NCBI GenBank assembly: GCA_002422985.1
Contig: DITZ01000041.1
Span: 1-14,698 of the forward strand
Reading direction: 5' to 3'
DNA: 14,698 nucleotides
DNA from: Sphingomonadales bacterium UBA6171
GTDB lineage: Bacteria; Pseudomonadota; Alphaproteobacteria; Sphingomonadales; Sphingomonadaceae
The notes beneath the pieces were generated by a model. It was not told the origin of the DNA. It did no database searches and saw only the letters and a list, made by a program, of their open reading frames with translations. Numbering within the stretch: position 1 is the stretch's first letter; each line of letters opens with the position of its first letter. Position numbers and translations under genes: made by a program. Shown here in pieces: positions 1 through 8,372 of the stretch.

Positions 1-69
1 CTTATTGCTGATGTGGGGTATGTCCCCATAACGGGAGGAGAGGAAAAGAAACCTGCAAAAAGAAAATAA
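1..69 (+). CDS. pstS: C-terminal end of phosphate-binding protein PstS (partial)
   Basis: An open frame runs from the first base to a TAA stop at 67-69 and encodes 22 residues (LIADVGYVPITGGEEKKPAK then RK). The GYVP motif near the end is typical of the C-terminus of periplasmic phosphate-binding PstS proteins. The position, directly before pstC with a 45-base gap, fits the usual pstSCAB order. The lysine- and glutamate-rich tail is not diagnostic. The gene starts outside the window, so signal peptide and binding residues cannot be judged. The call rests on a short motif plus context. Confidence 0.6.
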   Translation, partial: LIADVGYVPITGGEEKKPAKRK

Positions 70-114
70 ATCATAACCGGCAAACGTTTTCCCACCCCCG
101 CGGAGACAGTTTTC

Positions 115-1059
115 ATGACTGTATCTGCGGGGATTCAAAGTATTTCGAAGAAGACATGCTGTATGCGAACCGTGACGAGACATTTCAAAGAAATTATCAT
201 CAAGCACACTTTTGCTTTTTTTGCGTTTTTCTCGGTGTTTCTTCTTAGTCTTATTGTATTTTTCCTATTTCGGGAGGGCATTCCCCTTTTTAAGCAAATA
301 TCCGTTTTTAAATTCATCTTCGGATCGGCCTGGTACCCCACCTACGACCCCCCGGAATATGGAATATGGCCTCTCATTGTAGGCTCTGTAGTGGTTGCCG
401 TGTTTTCATGTGTTATTGCCGTGCCCCTGGGCATTCTTTCCGCTATTTATATTGCAGAACTTGCTCCCGCATCCTTCAGGGAGATCCTCAAATCGGTCAT
501 TGAATTGCTTGCGGGGCTTCCCTCCGTGGTGCTGGGGTTCTTCGGTATGGTCATAATCGCGCCGTGGCTGCAGGAAACCTTCGATCTTCCCACGGGATTG
601 AATATCGTCAATGCCTCCGTCATGCTGGCGATTATGGCTGTTCCCACCATATCCAGCATTTCGGAAGACGCCCTGTATGCGGTGCCGCGGGAATTCAAGG
701 AAGCGTCTTATGCATTGGGGGCGACAAAATTTGAAACCATTGTGAAAGTGATCATACCGGCTTCTCTTTCCGGAATATCGGCCGCCGTCATTCTTGGTAT
801 GGCAAGGGCCATTGGTGAGACTATGGTTGTTCTCATGGTCGCAGGCGGTGCGGCGGCAATTCCCGACAGCATCTTTGATCCTGTGAGGCCCATGACGGCG
901 AGCATCGCCGCGGAAATGGGGGAGGCGCCCTTTCGAAGCGGCCATTACCATGCACTGTTTGCCACGGGCATGGTCCTTTTTTTCATCACCCTGGTTTTTA
1001 ATCTCATTGCCGACTATATCTCGAATAAATTCAAGGAAGTGGGTTCAGGAACGCTATGA
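115..1059 (+). CDS. pstC: Phosphate ABC transporter permease PstC
   Basis: This is one of the two inner-membrane permease subunits of the PstSCAB high-affinity phosphate importer. The 314-residue protein has a hydrophobic segment at about 32-53, followed by the permease core from about 85 onward. The cytoplasmic EAA loop that docks on the ATPase lies at about 196-221 (FKEASYALGATKFETIVKVI), and RAIGET at 231-236 is the usual PstC/PstA signature. GGAGA at 102-106 lies 8 bases before the ATG. The stop overlaps the pstA start (ATGA), indicating translational coupling. Alphaproteobacterial PstC proteins are usually much longer (around 450 residues). The compact length and moderate GC argue that this gene comes from a lineage different from the DNA after about 2,560. 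Confidence 0.93.
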   Translation: MTVSAGIQSISKKTCCMRTVTRHFKEIIIKHTFAFFAFFSVFLLSLIVFFLFREGIPLFKQISVFKFIFGSAWYPTYDPPEYGIWPLIVGSVVVAVFSCVIAVPLGILSAIYIAELAPASFREILKSVIELLAGLPSVVLGFFGMVIIAPWLQETFDLPTGLNIVNASVMLAIMAVPTISSISEDALYAVPREFKEASYALGATKFETIVKVIIPASLSGISAAVILGMARAIGETMVVLMVAGGAAAIPDSIFDPVRPMTASIAAEMGEAPFRSGHYHALFATGMVLFFITLVFNLIADYISNKFKEVGSGTL

Positions 1060-1910
1060 AATGGCGCTATTTCAAACAGGCTGTCTTTTTTACCGTGGTG
1101 CGCCTGTCGGCACTCGTCATCTCCCTTACTTTGCTGGGGATTCTGGCCTATATCTTTTTTAACGGTTACCGGGCCATTACGTGGGATTTTCTCACCCTTC
1201 CGCCGACGGATTCCATGACCCGGGGTTGGATCATGCCGGCCATTGTGGGGACGTTCTATTTGACCATTGGGGCCATTTCCGTCGCGTTGCCCCTCGGTAT
1301 CGTTTCGGCCACCTACCTCTCAGAATACGCAAAACAAGGACCATTTATCCGTATCATCCGCATCGGGGTAAACTGTCTTGCCGGGGTGCCATCGGTGGTT
1401 TTCGGCCTCTTCGGTCTGGGGTTTTTTGTTGTGTTTTTGAAATTTGGTTCCAGCATCCTCGCCGGGTCCCTCACATTGGGAATATTGATTCTGCCCACCA
1501 TCATCGGCGCTTCGGAAGAGGCCCTGAAAGGGGTGCCGCAGACCTTCCGGGAGGCATCGCTTGCCCTCGGTGTATCCAAATGGCAGACAATTTACCGTAT
1601 CGTGCTGCCCTCTGCGTTGCCGGGCATTATGACCGGGTCGATTTTGGGCATCGGTCGGGCTGCGGGAGAAACGGCCCCTATCATGTTTACGGCGGCGGCT
1701 TTTTTCACGGCGATTCTGCCGAAATCGATCTTTGACGAGGTTATGGCGCTGCCATATCATATCTATGTTCTGGCGACGGCGGGCACCTATATCGAACAGA
1801 CGAGACCGCTTCAGTATGGAACGGTTTTGGTGCTTGTGGCCCTGGTGCTGGGCATTGACCTCATCGCCATTGTAATACGCAGCGCTATGAGAAGGAAAAA
1901 AAGGTGGTAA
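1056..1910 (+). CDS. pstA: Phosphate ABC transporter permease PstA
   Basis: This is the second permease of the phosphate importer, which pairs with PstC to form the membrane channel. The 284-residue protein has a first membrane segment at about 13-36, a core of further segments from about 60, an EAA loop at about 164-191 (FREASLALGVSKWQTIYRIV) and RAAGET at 201-206. It starts at an ATG overlapping the pstC stop by four bases and ends seven bases inside the pstB start region. The Sphingomonad form of PstA normally carries a long N-terminal extension (around 420 residues in total), which is absent here. The base composition matches pstC and the front of pstB, not phoU or later genes. Confidence 0.93.
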   Translation: MKWRYFKQAVFFTVVRLSALVISLTLLGILAYIFFNGYRAITWDFLTLPPTDSMTRGWIMPAIVGTFYLTIGAISVALPLGIVSATYLSEYAKQGPFIRIIRIGVNCLAGVPSVVFGLFGLGFFVVFLKFGSSILAGSLTLGILILPTIIGASEEALKGVPQTFREASLALGVSKWQTIYRIVLPSALPGIMTGSILGIGRAAGETAPIMFTAAAFFTAILPKSIFDEVMALPYHIYVLATAGTYIEQTRPLQYGTVLVLVALVLGIDLIAIVIRSAMRRKKRW

Positions 1911-2674
1911 AGGTGGGGAAAAACTTTATAATTAACACGAATGACGTGAATTTCTTCTATGGATCGTTCAGGGCCCTGACGGAAATTACCATGGGTTTTG
2001 AAAAAAACCGGGTCACCGCCCTCATCGGACCGTCCGGTTGCGGAAAATCGACGTTCCTGCGGCTTCTCAATCGAATGAACGATTTGATAGACGGCACACG
2101 GGTCGAGGGTGAGGTCCTTTTTGAAGGCAAGAACATCTATGCGACTGATGTGGATCCGGTGGAGATACGCCGCAGGATCGGCATGGTATTTCAGAAGCCG
2201 AATCCTTTCCCCAAATCCATATTAAACAACGTTACGTTTGCGCCGAAACTTTCCGGAATCACAAAGAAGAGCGATCTTGATTCCCTCGTTGAACAGAGCT
2301 TGAGACAGGCTGTCCTTTGGGATGAAGTGAAGGATATTCTGAACCGATCCGCCATGACCCTGTCCGGCGGCCAGCAGCAGAGATTGTGCATAGCCCGGGC
2401 GCTGGCCATGAAACCCGACGTCATTCTTATGGACGAACCGACATCGGCTCTCGATCCCATATCCACCGCCAAGATCGAAGAGCTCATCGATGAATTGAAG
2501 AAGCGCTATACGATTATAATTGTGACGCACAATATGCAGCAGGCGGCGCGTGTGAGCCAGAAGACCGCCTTTTTCCACCTGGGCACCCTTGTGGAATATG
2601 GCGATACGCGCGAGATTTTCACCAATCCCCGCGAGGCGCGGACCAAGGACTATATCACCGGACGCTATGGTTGA
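1904..2674 (+). CDS. pstB: Phosphate ABC transporter ATPase PstB (sequence junction near its 3' end)
   Basis: This ATPase drives phosphate import. All ABC motifs are present in 256 residues, the normal length: Walker A GPSGCGKST at 42-50, Q-loop Q97, signature LSGGQ at 153-157, Walker B VILMDE at 173-178 and switch histidine H209. The start is GTG at 1904, overlapping the pstA stop, with AAGGA at 1892-1896 as ribosome site. The frame is intact, but composition and codon use change near codons 205-225. The first four-fifths use mixed AT-tolerant codons. The tail (VEYGDTREIFTNPREARTKD and onward) is GC-rich and continuous in style with phoU. The gene may be a real recombinant or an assembly chimera; see the finding on this junction. 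Confidence 0.92.
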   Translation: MVKVGKNFIINTNDVNFFYGSFRALTEITMGFEKNRVTALIGPSGCGKSTFLRLLNRMNDLIDGTRVEGEVLFEGKNIYATDVDPVEIRRRIGMVFQKPNPFPKSILNNVTFAPKLSGITKKSDLDSLVEQSLRQAVLWDEVKDILNRSAMTLSGGQQQRLCIARALAMKPDVILMDEPTSALDPISTAKIEELIDELKKRYTIIIVTHNMQQAARVSQKTAFFHLGTLVEYGDTREIFTNPREARTKDYITGRYG

Positions 2675-2705
2675 TCCCATTGGGTTGAAACCGGATTGGA
2701 GTATC

Positions 2706-3422
2706 ATGAACAGCAGCAGCAGCGGCCATACCGTGAAGTCGTTCGATTCCGAGATTGAGGCGCTTCGCACGCTGATTGGCCAGATGGGCGGCCATGCCGA
2801 GGCGCAGATCGCCGACGCGGTGGACGCGCTGATCCGGCGCGATATCGATGCCGCTTCGCAGGTGGTGTCGCGCGATACCGAACTGGACAAGATGGAGGCC
2901 GAGGCCGAGCAGATGGCCGTGACCATCATCGCGCTGCGGGCGCCGATGGCCGACGATCTGCGCGACATCGTTTCCGCGCTGAAGATTTCCGCGGTGATCG
3001 AGCGGATCGGGGATTATGGCAAGAATATCGCCAAGCGGGTGCCGGTGCTGACGCAGACGGCACCGATCGGGCCGATGGTGATCATCCCGGAAATGTCGCG
3101 CGTGGCGATTTCCATGGTGCGCGATGCGCTGGACGCCTTTGTGGCGCGCGACGCTGAACTGGCGCGCGAGGTGATGCTGCGCGACCAGAAGGTGGACGAT
3201 CTTTACAACTCGCTGTTCCGCTCGCTTTTGACCTATATGATGGAAAATCCGCATCATATCACGCCTTCTGCGCATCTGCTGTTCATCGCCAAGAATTTGG
3301 AGCGGATGGGCGACCATGCCACCAACATAGCCGAAACCGTCTATTTCGCCGCGACGGGCGAGCATTACACCAACCGTCCCAAGACCGATCAGACCGCGAC
3401 CATGTCTGGTTTGGGAAAGTAA
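2706..3422 (+). CDS. phoU: Phosphate signalling regulator PhoU
   Basis: PhoU links the Pst transporter to the PhoR/PhoB two-component system and shuts the Pho response off when phosphate is plentiful. From the ATG at 2706 it has 238 residues, close to the family norm of about 240, and is all-helical. The two metal-binding repeats characteristic of PhoU are clear: ERIGDYGKN at 99-107 and ERMGDHATN at 199-207. I chose 2706 because GGAG at 2698-2701 precedes it, though with a short 4-base spacer. An in-frame ATG at 2667 overlapping the pstB stop is the alternative and would add 13 residues. It sits 31 bases after pstB and 6 bases before phoB, so the three are probably co-transcribed. This is the first gene wholly within the GC-rich DNA. 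Confidence 0.95.
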   Translation: MNSSSSGHTVKSFDSEIEALRTLIGQMGGHAEAQIADAVDALIRRDIDAASQVVSRDTELDKMEAEAEQMAVTIIALRAPMADDLRDIVSALKISAVIERIGDYGKNIAKRVPVLTQTAPIGPMVIIPEMSRVAISMVRDALDAFVARDAELAREVMLRDQKVDDLYNSLFRSLLTYMMENPHHITPSAHLLFIAKNLERMGDHATNIAETVYFAATGEHYTNRPKTDQTATMSGLGK

Positions 3423-3428
3423 GGAATC

Positions 3429-4145
3429 ATGATGCGACCGAAAATCCTGCTGGTGGAAGATGACGCCAACCTGGTTGAACTGATCCGCTATAATCTGAAC
3501 AAGGAAGGCTTTGACGTGACCTCGACGCCCGATGGCGAAGAGGCGCTGGTGCTGGCGGAGGAAGACCGGCCGGATCTGGTGGTGCTGGACTGGATGATCG
3601 CCAATCTTTCCGGCATCGAAGTGTGCCGCCGGCTGCGGCGGGCACCGGAGACGGCGTCTTTGCCGATCATCATGCTGACGGCGCGGGCGGAAGAAGGCGA
3701 CCGGGTGCGGGGGCTGGAAACCGGCGCGGATGATTATGTGACCAAGCCGTTCAGCCCGCGCGAACTGGTGGCGCGGGTGCGGGCGCTGCTGCGGCGGCTG
3801 CGGCCGGCGCTGTCGGGCGGGAATCTGGAATTTGGCGGCGTGATGATGGACACTTCTGCGCACAAGGTGACGCGCGACGGGGTGCCGGTGCAGCTGGGGC
3901 CGACGGAATTCCGGCTGATGCGGCATTTCCTGGAGCATCCGGGCCGGGTGTTCAGCCGCGAGCAACTGCTGGATGCCGTGTGGGGCCGGGATGTCTATGT
4001 GGAGCAGCGGACGGTGGATGTGCATATCCGCCGGCTGCGCAAGGCCATCAATGGCGAGGATCTGCCGGACCTGATCCGCACGGTGCGCTCGGCCGGCTAT
4101 GCGCTGGATCATGACGGCACGGCGGGGATGCGGATGGTGGGGTAA
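3429..4145 (+). CDS. phoB: Phosphate response regulator PhoB
   Basis: This is an OmpR/PhoB-type response regulator of 238 residues. The receiver domain spans about 4-122, with the acidic pocket at D11/D12, phosphoacceptor D54 (VVLDWM), T84 and K106 (VTKPFSP). The winged-helix DNA-binding domain spans about 133-228, with REQLLDAVWG and the recognition helix RTVDVHIRRLRKAI. In the family, phosphorylated PhoB binds Pho boxes and activates phosphate-starvation genes, pst included. GGAA at 3423-3426 precedes tandem ATG codons at 3429 and 3432; either could be used. It follows phoU by 6 bases. Its usual kinase partner phoR is not in the window; in Sphingomonads it often lies upstream of the pst genes, on the side replaced here by different DNA. 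Confidence 0.95.
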   Translation: MMRPKILLVEDDANLVELIRYNLNKEGFDVTSTPDGEEALVLAEEDRPDLVVLDWMIANLSGIEVCRRLRRAPETASLPIIMLTARAEEGDRVRGLETGADDYVTKPFSPRELVARVRALLRRLRPALSGGNLEFGGVMMDTSAHKVTRDGVPVQLGPTEFRLMRHFLEHPGRVFSREQLLDAVWGRDVYVEQRTVDVHIRRLRKAINGEDLPDLIRTVRSAGYALDHDGTAGMRMVG

Positions 4146-4226
4146 CGCCCCCCGCTATCAGGGGAGTTGCCCGGCTGCGTTGCGGGGCTTATCGGCTGGC
4201 GCTTCTGAATAGCCGGGAGCCTGCCG

Positions 4227-5123
4227 ATGACTGCCATTCGTTTCGATAATCATGTTGCCATTGTGACGGGGGCCGGTGGCGGCCTTGGCCGGCGCTATGC
4301 GCTGGACCTGGCAGCGCGCGGGGCGAAAGTGGTGGTGAATGATCTGGGCGGTACACGCGACGGAACAGGCAGCAGCCTGACGGCGGCGCAGGCCGTGGTG
4401 GAGGAAATCCGGGCAGCCGGCGGCGAGGCGATGGCCAATGGCGCGAGCGTGACCGATGCGGACGCGATTTTCGCCATGGTGGCGGATGTGAAGGCGAAAT
4501 GGGGGCGGATTGATATTTTAATCAACAATGCCGGGATTTTGCGCGACAAAAGCTTTGCCAAAATGACGCTGGATGATTTCCGGCAGGTGATCGACGTGCA
4601 TCTGATGGGGAGCGTGATCTGCACCAAGGCGGTGTGGGATCTGATGCGCGAGCAGCTATATGGGCGGATCTTGATGACCACCAGCTCGACCGGCCTGTAT
4701 GGCAATTTCGGGCAGGCCAATTATGGCGCGGCGAAAATGGGGCTGGTGGGGCTGATGAAGACGCTGGCGCTGGAAGGGGCGAAATATAATGTCCGCGTGA
4801 ACACCATCGCGCCGCTGGCGGCCACGCGGATGACCGAGGATCTGATGCCGCCGGAACTGCTGGCGAAAATGGGGCCGGAGACGGTGGCACCCGCGGCGGT
4901 GTATCTGGTGAGCGGGGATGCGCCGACCAATGTGGTGCTGAACGCCGGTGGCGGCGGATTCGAGGCGGCCCATGTGACGCTGACGCCGGGCGTGCATGTG
5001 GGCGCGGACGCGATGACGGCGGAAACGGTGGCGGCGCGGATCGCGCAGATATGCGACCGGACCGGGGAGATTGTGCCGGAAACGGGGGCGTCGCAGGCGC
5101 AGGTGGCGCTGAGCGGGGGGTAG
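4227..5123 (+). CDS. SDR-family oxidoreductase, (3R)-hydroxyacyl-CoA dehydrogenase-like
   Basis: This is a classical short-chain dehydrogenase of 298 residues. It has the nucleotide-binding glycine motif TGAGGGLG at 14-21, NNAG at 100-103, and the catalytic set S153, Y166 and K170 (YGAAK). VVNDLGGTRDGTG at 36-48, NAGILRDKSFAKMT at 101-114 and GLYGNFGQANYGAAKMG at 156-172 closely resemble the dehydrogenase domain of multifunctional enzyme type 2 (HSD17B4). A 3-hydroxyacyl-CoA substrate in fatty-acid or related CoA-ester breakdown is therefore likely, but not provable from sequence alone. The partner hydratase domain is absent. GGGAG at 4215-4219 lies 7 bases before the ATG. An 81-base gap separates it from phoB and 141 bases from the next gene, so it looks monocistronic. 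Confidence 0.88.
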   Translation: MTAIRFDNHVAIVTGAGGGLGRRYALDLAARGAKVVVNDLGGTRDGTGSSLTAAQAVVEEIRAAGGEAMANGASVTDADAIFAMVADVKAKWGRIDILINNAGILRDKSFAKMTLDDFRQVIDVHLMGSVICTKAVWDLMREQLYGRILMTTSSTGLYGNFGQANYGAAKMGLVGLMKTLALEGAKYNVRVNTIAPLAATRMTEDLMPPELLAKMGPETVAPAAVYLVSGDAPTNVVLNAGGGGFEAAHVTLTPGVHVGADAMTAETVAARIAQICDRTGEIVPETGASQAQVALSGG

Positions 5124-5153
5124 GCCTGGGCCCGAAGGGTCAGCTTGTGTATG

Positions 5154-5192
5154 AGGGCGGACCCCACCGCCCTCTCCCCTGAAGCGGAGGGG
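5154..5192 (+). repeat. Two adjacent hairpins in the gap between SDR gene and protease operon
   Basis: AGGGCGG at 5154-5160 pairs with CCGCCCT at 5167-5173 across a 6-base loop. Immediately after it, CCCCT at 5176-5180 pairs with AGGGG at 5188-5192. There is no U-tract, so a classical terminator is not supported. The CTCTCCCCT...AGGGG pattern is reminiscent of dispersed intergenic palindromes common in Sphingomonad genomes. It could end SDR transcription or shape the leader of the protease mRNA. Confidence 0.5.
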
Positions 5193-5264
5193 CGATGATG
5201 TGGAAGGAAGCGGTGGTTGCTCCTGTTCGCTGCACATTCGGCCATCGGGCGCACAGGGGTGGCG

Positions 5265-8200
5265 ATGAGGTGGCTTTGGGCTGTCGTGGTGGCGTTGCTG
5301 GCTTTTCCGGCGGCGGTGCCCGCGCAGAATCTGAAACTTGTGCCGCAGACGGTGGGCATCGGGGCCTTTGATGCGGCCGGATGGTCGCCCGACGGGCGCT
5401 GGCTGCTGACGGCGAGCGGCCATGAACGGCTGGTGCGGATATGGGACCCGGCGAGCGGGGTGATTGTCGATACGGTGCGGCTGCCGCTGCCGGGGAAGCG
5501 GGCGGACGAGAAGCTGGTGCTGGATGGCGTGACCGTGGCAGCCGATGGCCGGCGGGCGCGGGTGGAGGCGGTGCTGGTGGCGGAGAATAACGCCATCGGC
5601 GACATGCAATATCAGACCATTGATTTTGATGTGAATCTGGTGACGCGGCAGGCGATCATCGTGCCGACGACGCGCGACCTGGAGAAGCCGACGACCTATA
5701 TTCCGGGCGCTGGCGCGGTGCCGGATATTGATGCCGGGCTGCCGGTGCTGCCGGCGGCACCCGATGGTCGGCGGTTGCAGCGGGCCGAGGGCAATGTGCT
5801 GCGGCTGCTGGATGCCGGGGGCGGGCTGATACGGGCATTGTCGGGCGAGAAGCCGGTGATGACGGACTGGGTTTCCATGAGCCCGGACGGGGCGATGGCG
5901 CTGTTTGTGTCGCCGGGTGACACGGAGGATCTGGCGACACTGGTGATGGCGCAGGACGCGGGCGAAGCGCCGCACACCGGCCCGGTGACGCGGATTTCGC
6001 TGTTTGACATTGCGACCGGCGAATATGCGCAGCCGGAGCTGGTGGCGGGGCGCTATGGCCGGGTGGGCTGGCTGGGGCGGCACAGGCTGGTGATGAGCGA
6101 GGAATCCACGCCGTTTGGGCGGAATGCGCTGCATTATCCGGACCATAAGGGCGTGCCGTCTGACGGGCTGATCGTGAACCTGGCGGGCAAGGGCGGGGAG
6201 CCGCTGGTGGTGGAGGCGCGATGCTATCTGCAACCGCTGGGGAGCGGCGGGCTGGTGGGGGCGGGGCTGGCGAACTGCCGGCACGGCGCGGGGAAGGATC
6301 GCGGCATCTGGGTGGCGGACCTGACGGGGGCATGGCGCAGGCTGCCGGTGAAGCTGCCGGCGGGGGCGACGGTGGACGGGTTGCGGGCGTCGCCCGATGG
6401 CACGCTGATTGCGCTGGGGATCGGCGTGAAGGATGCGGCGAAATCGGTGCTGCTGATCGATGCCGCGACGGGGCAGGAAATGGCCGGGCTGGATGCCGAC
6501 GGCCCGCCGGTGACGGCGCTGCAATTTCTGCCGGACGGGCGGTCGCTGGTGGTGATGGGGAGCCGCATGGCGGTGCACTGGCGCTTTGCCGATGATGTGG
6601 TGGACGAGCTGAAGACGACGGATGCCGACCCCAGCATGATGGTGAGCGACGGGCAGCAACTGCTGATTGGCGGGGTGATGAGCCCGCTGGTGCAGCGGGT
6701 GAGGCTGGCGGATGGGACGGCGGTGGCGCCGGTGGATGTGGTGGGGCCGCTGACGGGGGGCTTTCTGCCGGAAAAGTCGATCTTCTGGGTGGGGACGGCG
6801 GATGGCGAACTGCGGCTGTTTGACAGCCGCGATCTGAAGCCGCTGGCGACCCTGATGCGCTTTCGCGACGGGCAGGAGGAATATTTCCTCGTGCGCGATG
6901 CGGCCGGGCGGTATGACAGCAATTTGCAGCCGGATTATGCACCGTTTCAATGGCTTGTTGCGGAGGCGCCGTTTCAGTCGCTGGCACCGCAGACCTTCAT
7001 GCGGGAGCTGTACACGCCCGATCTGTTGGCGCGGCTGATGGAATGTTCCGGCGCGCGGCGCTGTGATGCGGTGCTGCCGGCCGCGCCCGATGTGGGGGCG
7101 CTTAACCGCACGCTGCCGGTGGTGGCGCGGCTGGAGGTGACACCGGGCACGGGTGCAGGGCTGGTGGATGTGGCGGTGACGGTGCTCGACGGGGTGAATG
7201 CGCGGCCATCGGGCGCTTATGATCGGGCGCTTTCGGGCATGCATAATCTGCGGCTGTTTCGGGATGAGGTGCTGGTGGCGGAAGCGGGCGCGGTGCCGGC
7301 GGGGCTGGACCCGGCCGACCGGGCCGGGTGGCGCGCGGCGACGAAGCTGGTGCCGAACCGGGCGGACGGTGCGCATGTGGCGATGTTCCGGGGGGTGCGG
7401 CTGCCGACCGGGCCGCGTGACGCGCCGCTGCGATTCTCGGCCTATGCCTTTAACGAGGATCGGATGCGGGGGGAGGAGGTGGCGACGGAATTGGCGCTGC
7501 CGGCAGACGCCAGGCCCGCGCGGCCACGGCGGCTGTTGCTGCTTTCCATTGGGGTGGATGCCTATCCGGGCGGGACGTTTCGGCCGCTGCGCTATGCGGT
7601 GGCGGATGCGCGGGCGATGGCGGAAGTGTTTGCGCATGCCTTTGTGCACCCGCAGGAGCCGCGGCCGATGGCGGTGGTGCCGATGCGGGTGGAGGGGACG
7701 GCGGCGGACCCGGCGACACGGGCGAAGATTGCGGCGGCCTTTGTCCAACTGAAGGCGGCAACGCCCGATGATATTGTGGTTATCAGCTTTTCGGGGCACG
7801 GCTATACCGATGCCAGGGGGCGTTTTTCGCTGGTGCCGTCTGATGTGCGGACGGCGGGCGACCTGCCGGACGGCGGCACGATGATCAGTGCGGAGGATCT
7901 GGCGCGCTGGCTGATGCCGGTGGACGCGGGGGCCATTCATCTGATTATCGATGCCTGCCATTCGGCGGCGAGTGTGCAGTCGGGCGGCTTCAAGCCGGGG
8001 CCGATGGGGGACGCGGGGCTGGGGCAGCTCGCCTATGACAAGGGCATCCGCATATTATCGGCTTCTGCGCCCGATCAATATGCGATGGAGGACAGGCGCA
8101 TGGGCCATGGGCTGCTGACCTACGCGCTGGTGGTGGAGGGCGCGCGGGGCGGCAGGGCGGATGCGGACGCGGACGGGCTGGTGACGCTGGACGAACTGAT

Positions 8201-8372
8201 GGCCTATGCCGTTGCGCGGCTGCCGGCGATGGATGCGCCGGCGCTAGCGGACCCGCTGGACGGGCCGGGGATGGTGGTGGAATGGGCCGGGCCGCAAGTG
8301 GCGCGGCAGACGCCCAAGCTGTTTGATTTTGCGGCGGACTATAGCCCGCTTGCGGTACGGCCGCAGCCGTGA
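5265..8372 (+). CDS. Exported WD40-like/caspase-family (C14) protease fusion
   Basis: This large protein has 1,035 residues from the ATG at 5265. I chose that start over one 16 codons upstream because it directly gives a signal peptide (MRWLWAVVVALLAFPAAVPA, cut after A20) and has AGGGG at 5255-5259. Residues about 30-590 hold degenerate WD40/propeller-type repeats (WSPDGRWLL...VRIWD; SPDGT; LPDGRSLVV; GELRLFD). About 610-730 looks like a beta-rich linker domain. About 756-1000 is a caspase-like p20/p10 fold with catalytic His H845 (SFSGHGYT) and Cys C898 (DACHSAA). An EF-hand-type loop, DADADGLVTLDE, lies at 966-977. The family cleaves proteins, usually after Arg or Lys in the bacterial and plant forms. 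Export suggests the periplasm. It overlaps the next gene by four bases (GTGA). Its physiological substrate is unknown. Confidence 0.88.
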   Translation: MRWLWAVVVALLAFPAAVPAQNLKLVPQTVGIGAFDAAGWSPDGRWLLTASGHERLVRIWDPASGVIVDTVRLPLPGKRADEKLVLDGVTVAADGRRARVEAVLVAENNAIGDMQYQTIDFDVNLVTRQAIIVPTTRDLEKPTTYIPGAGAVPDIDAGLPVLPAAPDGRRLQRAEGNVLRLLDAGGGLIRALSGEKPVMTDWVSMSPDGAMALFVSPGDTEDLATLVMAQDAGEAPHTGPVTRISLFDIATGEYAQPELVAGRYGRVGWLGRHRLVMSEESTPFGRNALHYPDHKGVPSDGLIVNLAGKGGEPLVVEARCYLQPLGSGGLVGAGLANCRHGAGKDRGIWVADLTGAWRRLPVKLPAGATVDGLRASPDGTLIALGIGVKDAAKSVLLIDAATGQEMAGLDADGPPVTALQFLPDGRSLVVMGSRMAVHWRFADDVVDELKTTDADPSMMVSDGQQLLIGGVMSPLVQRVRLADGTAVAPVDVVGPLTGGFLPEKSIFWVGTADGELRLFDSRDLKPLATLMRFRDGQEEYFLVRDAAGRYDSNLQPDYAPFQWLVAEAPFQSLAPQTFMRELYTPDLLARLMECSGARRCDAVLPAAPDVGALNRTLPVVARLEVTPGTGAGLVDVAVTVLDGVNARPSGAYDRALSGMHNLRLFRDEVLVAEAGAVPAGLDPADRAGWRAATKLVPNRADGAHVAMFRGVRLPTGPRDAPLRFSAYAFNEDRMRGEEVATELALPADARPARPRRLLLLSIGVDAYPGGTFRPLRYAVADARAMAEVFAHAFVHPQEPRPMAVVPMRVEGTAADPATRAKIAAAFVQLKAATPDDIVVISFSGHGYTDARGRFSLVPSDVRTAGDLPDGGTMISAEDLARWLMPVDAGAIHLIIDACHSAASVQSGGFKPGPMGDAGLGQLAYDKGIRILSASAPDQYAMEDRRMGHGLLTYALVVEGARGGRADADADGLVTLDELMAYAVARLPAMDAPALADPLDGPGMVVEWAGPQVARQTPKLFDFAADYSPLAVRPQP

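Noticed and set aside
2655..4112. Minus-strand open frame of 485 codons opposite phoU and phoB
   Set aside because: The plus strand carries two well-conserved genes over the same bases; the antisense product is low complexity.
4146..4190. Possible terminator after phoB (CCCCGC...GCGGGG)
   Set aside because: The pairing arms are short, the loop exceeds 20 bases and no U-tract follows, so it is not a convincing terminator.
4656..7961. Minus-strand open frame of 1,101 codons opposite the WD40-caspase gene
   Set aside because: It is extremely rich in His, Arg, Pro and Gln, with no domain pattern. It is the shadow expected opposite GC-rich coding DNA with strong third-position GC bias. The plus-strand gene has a signal peptide and catalytic motifs.
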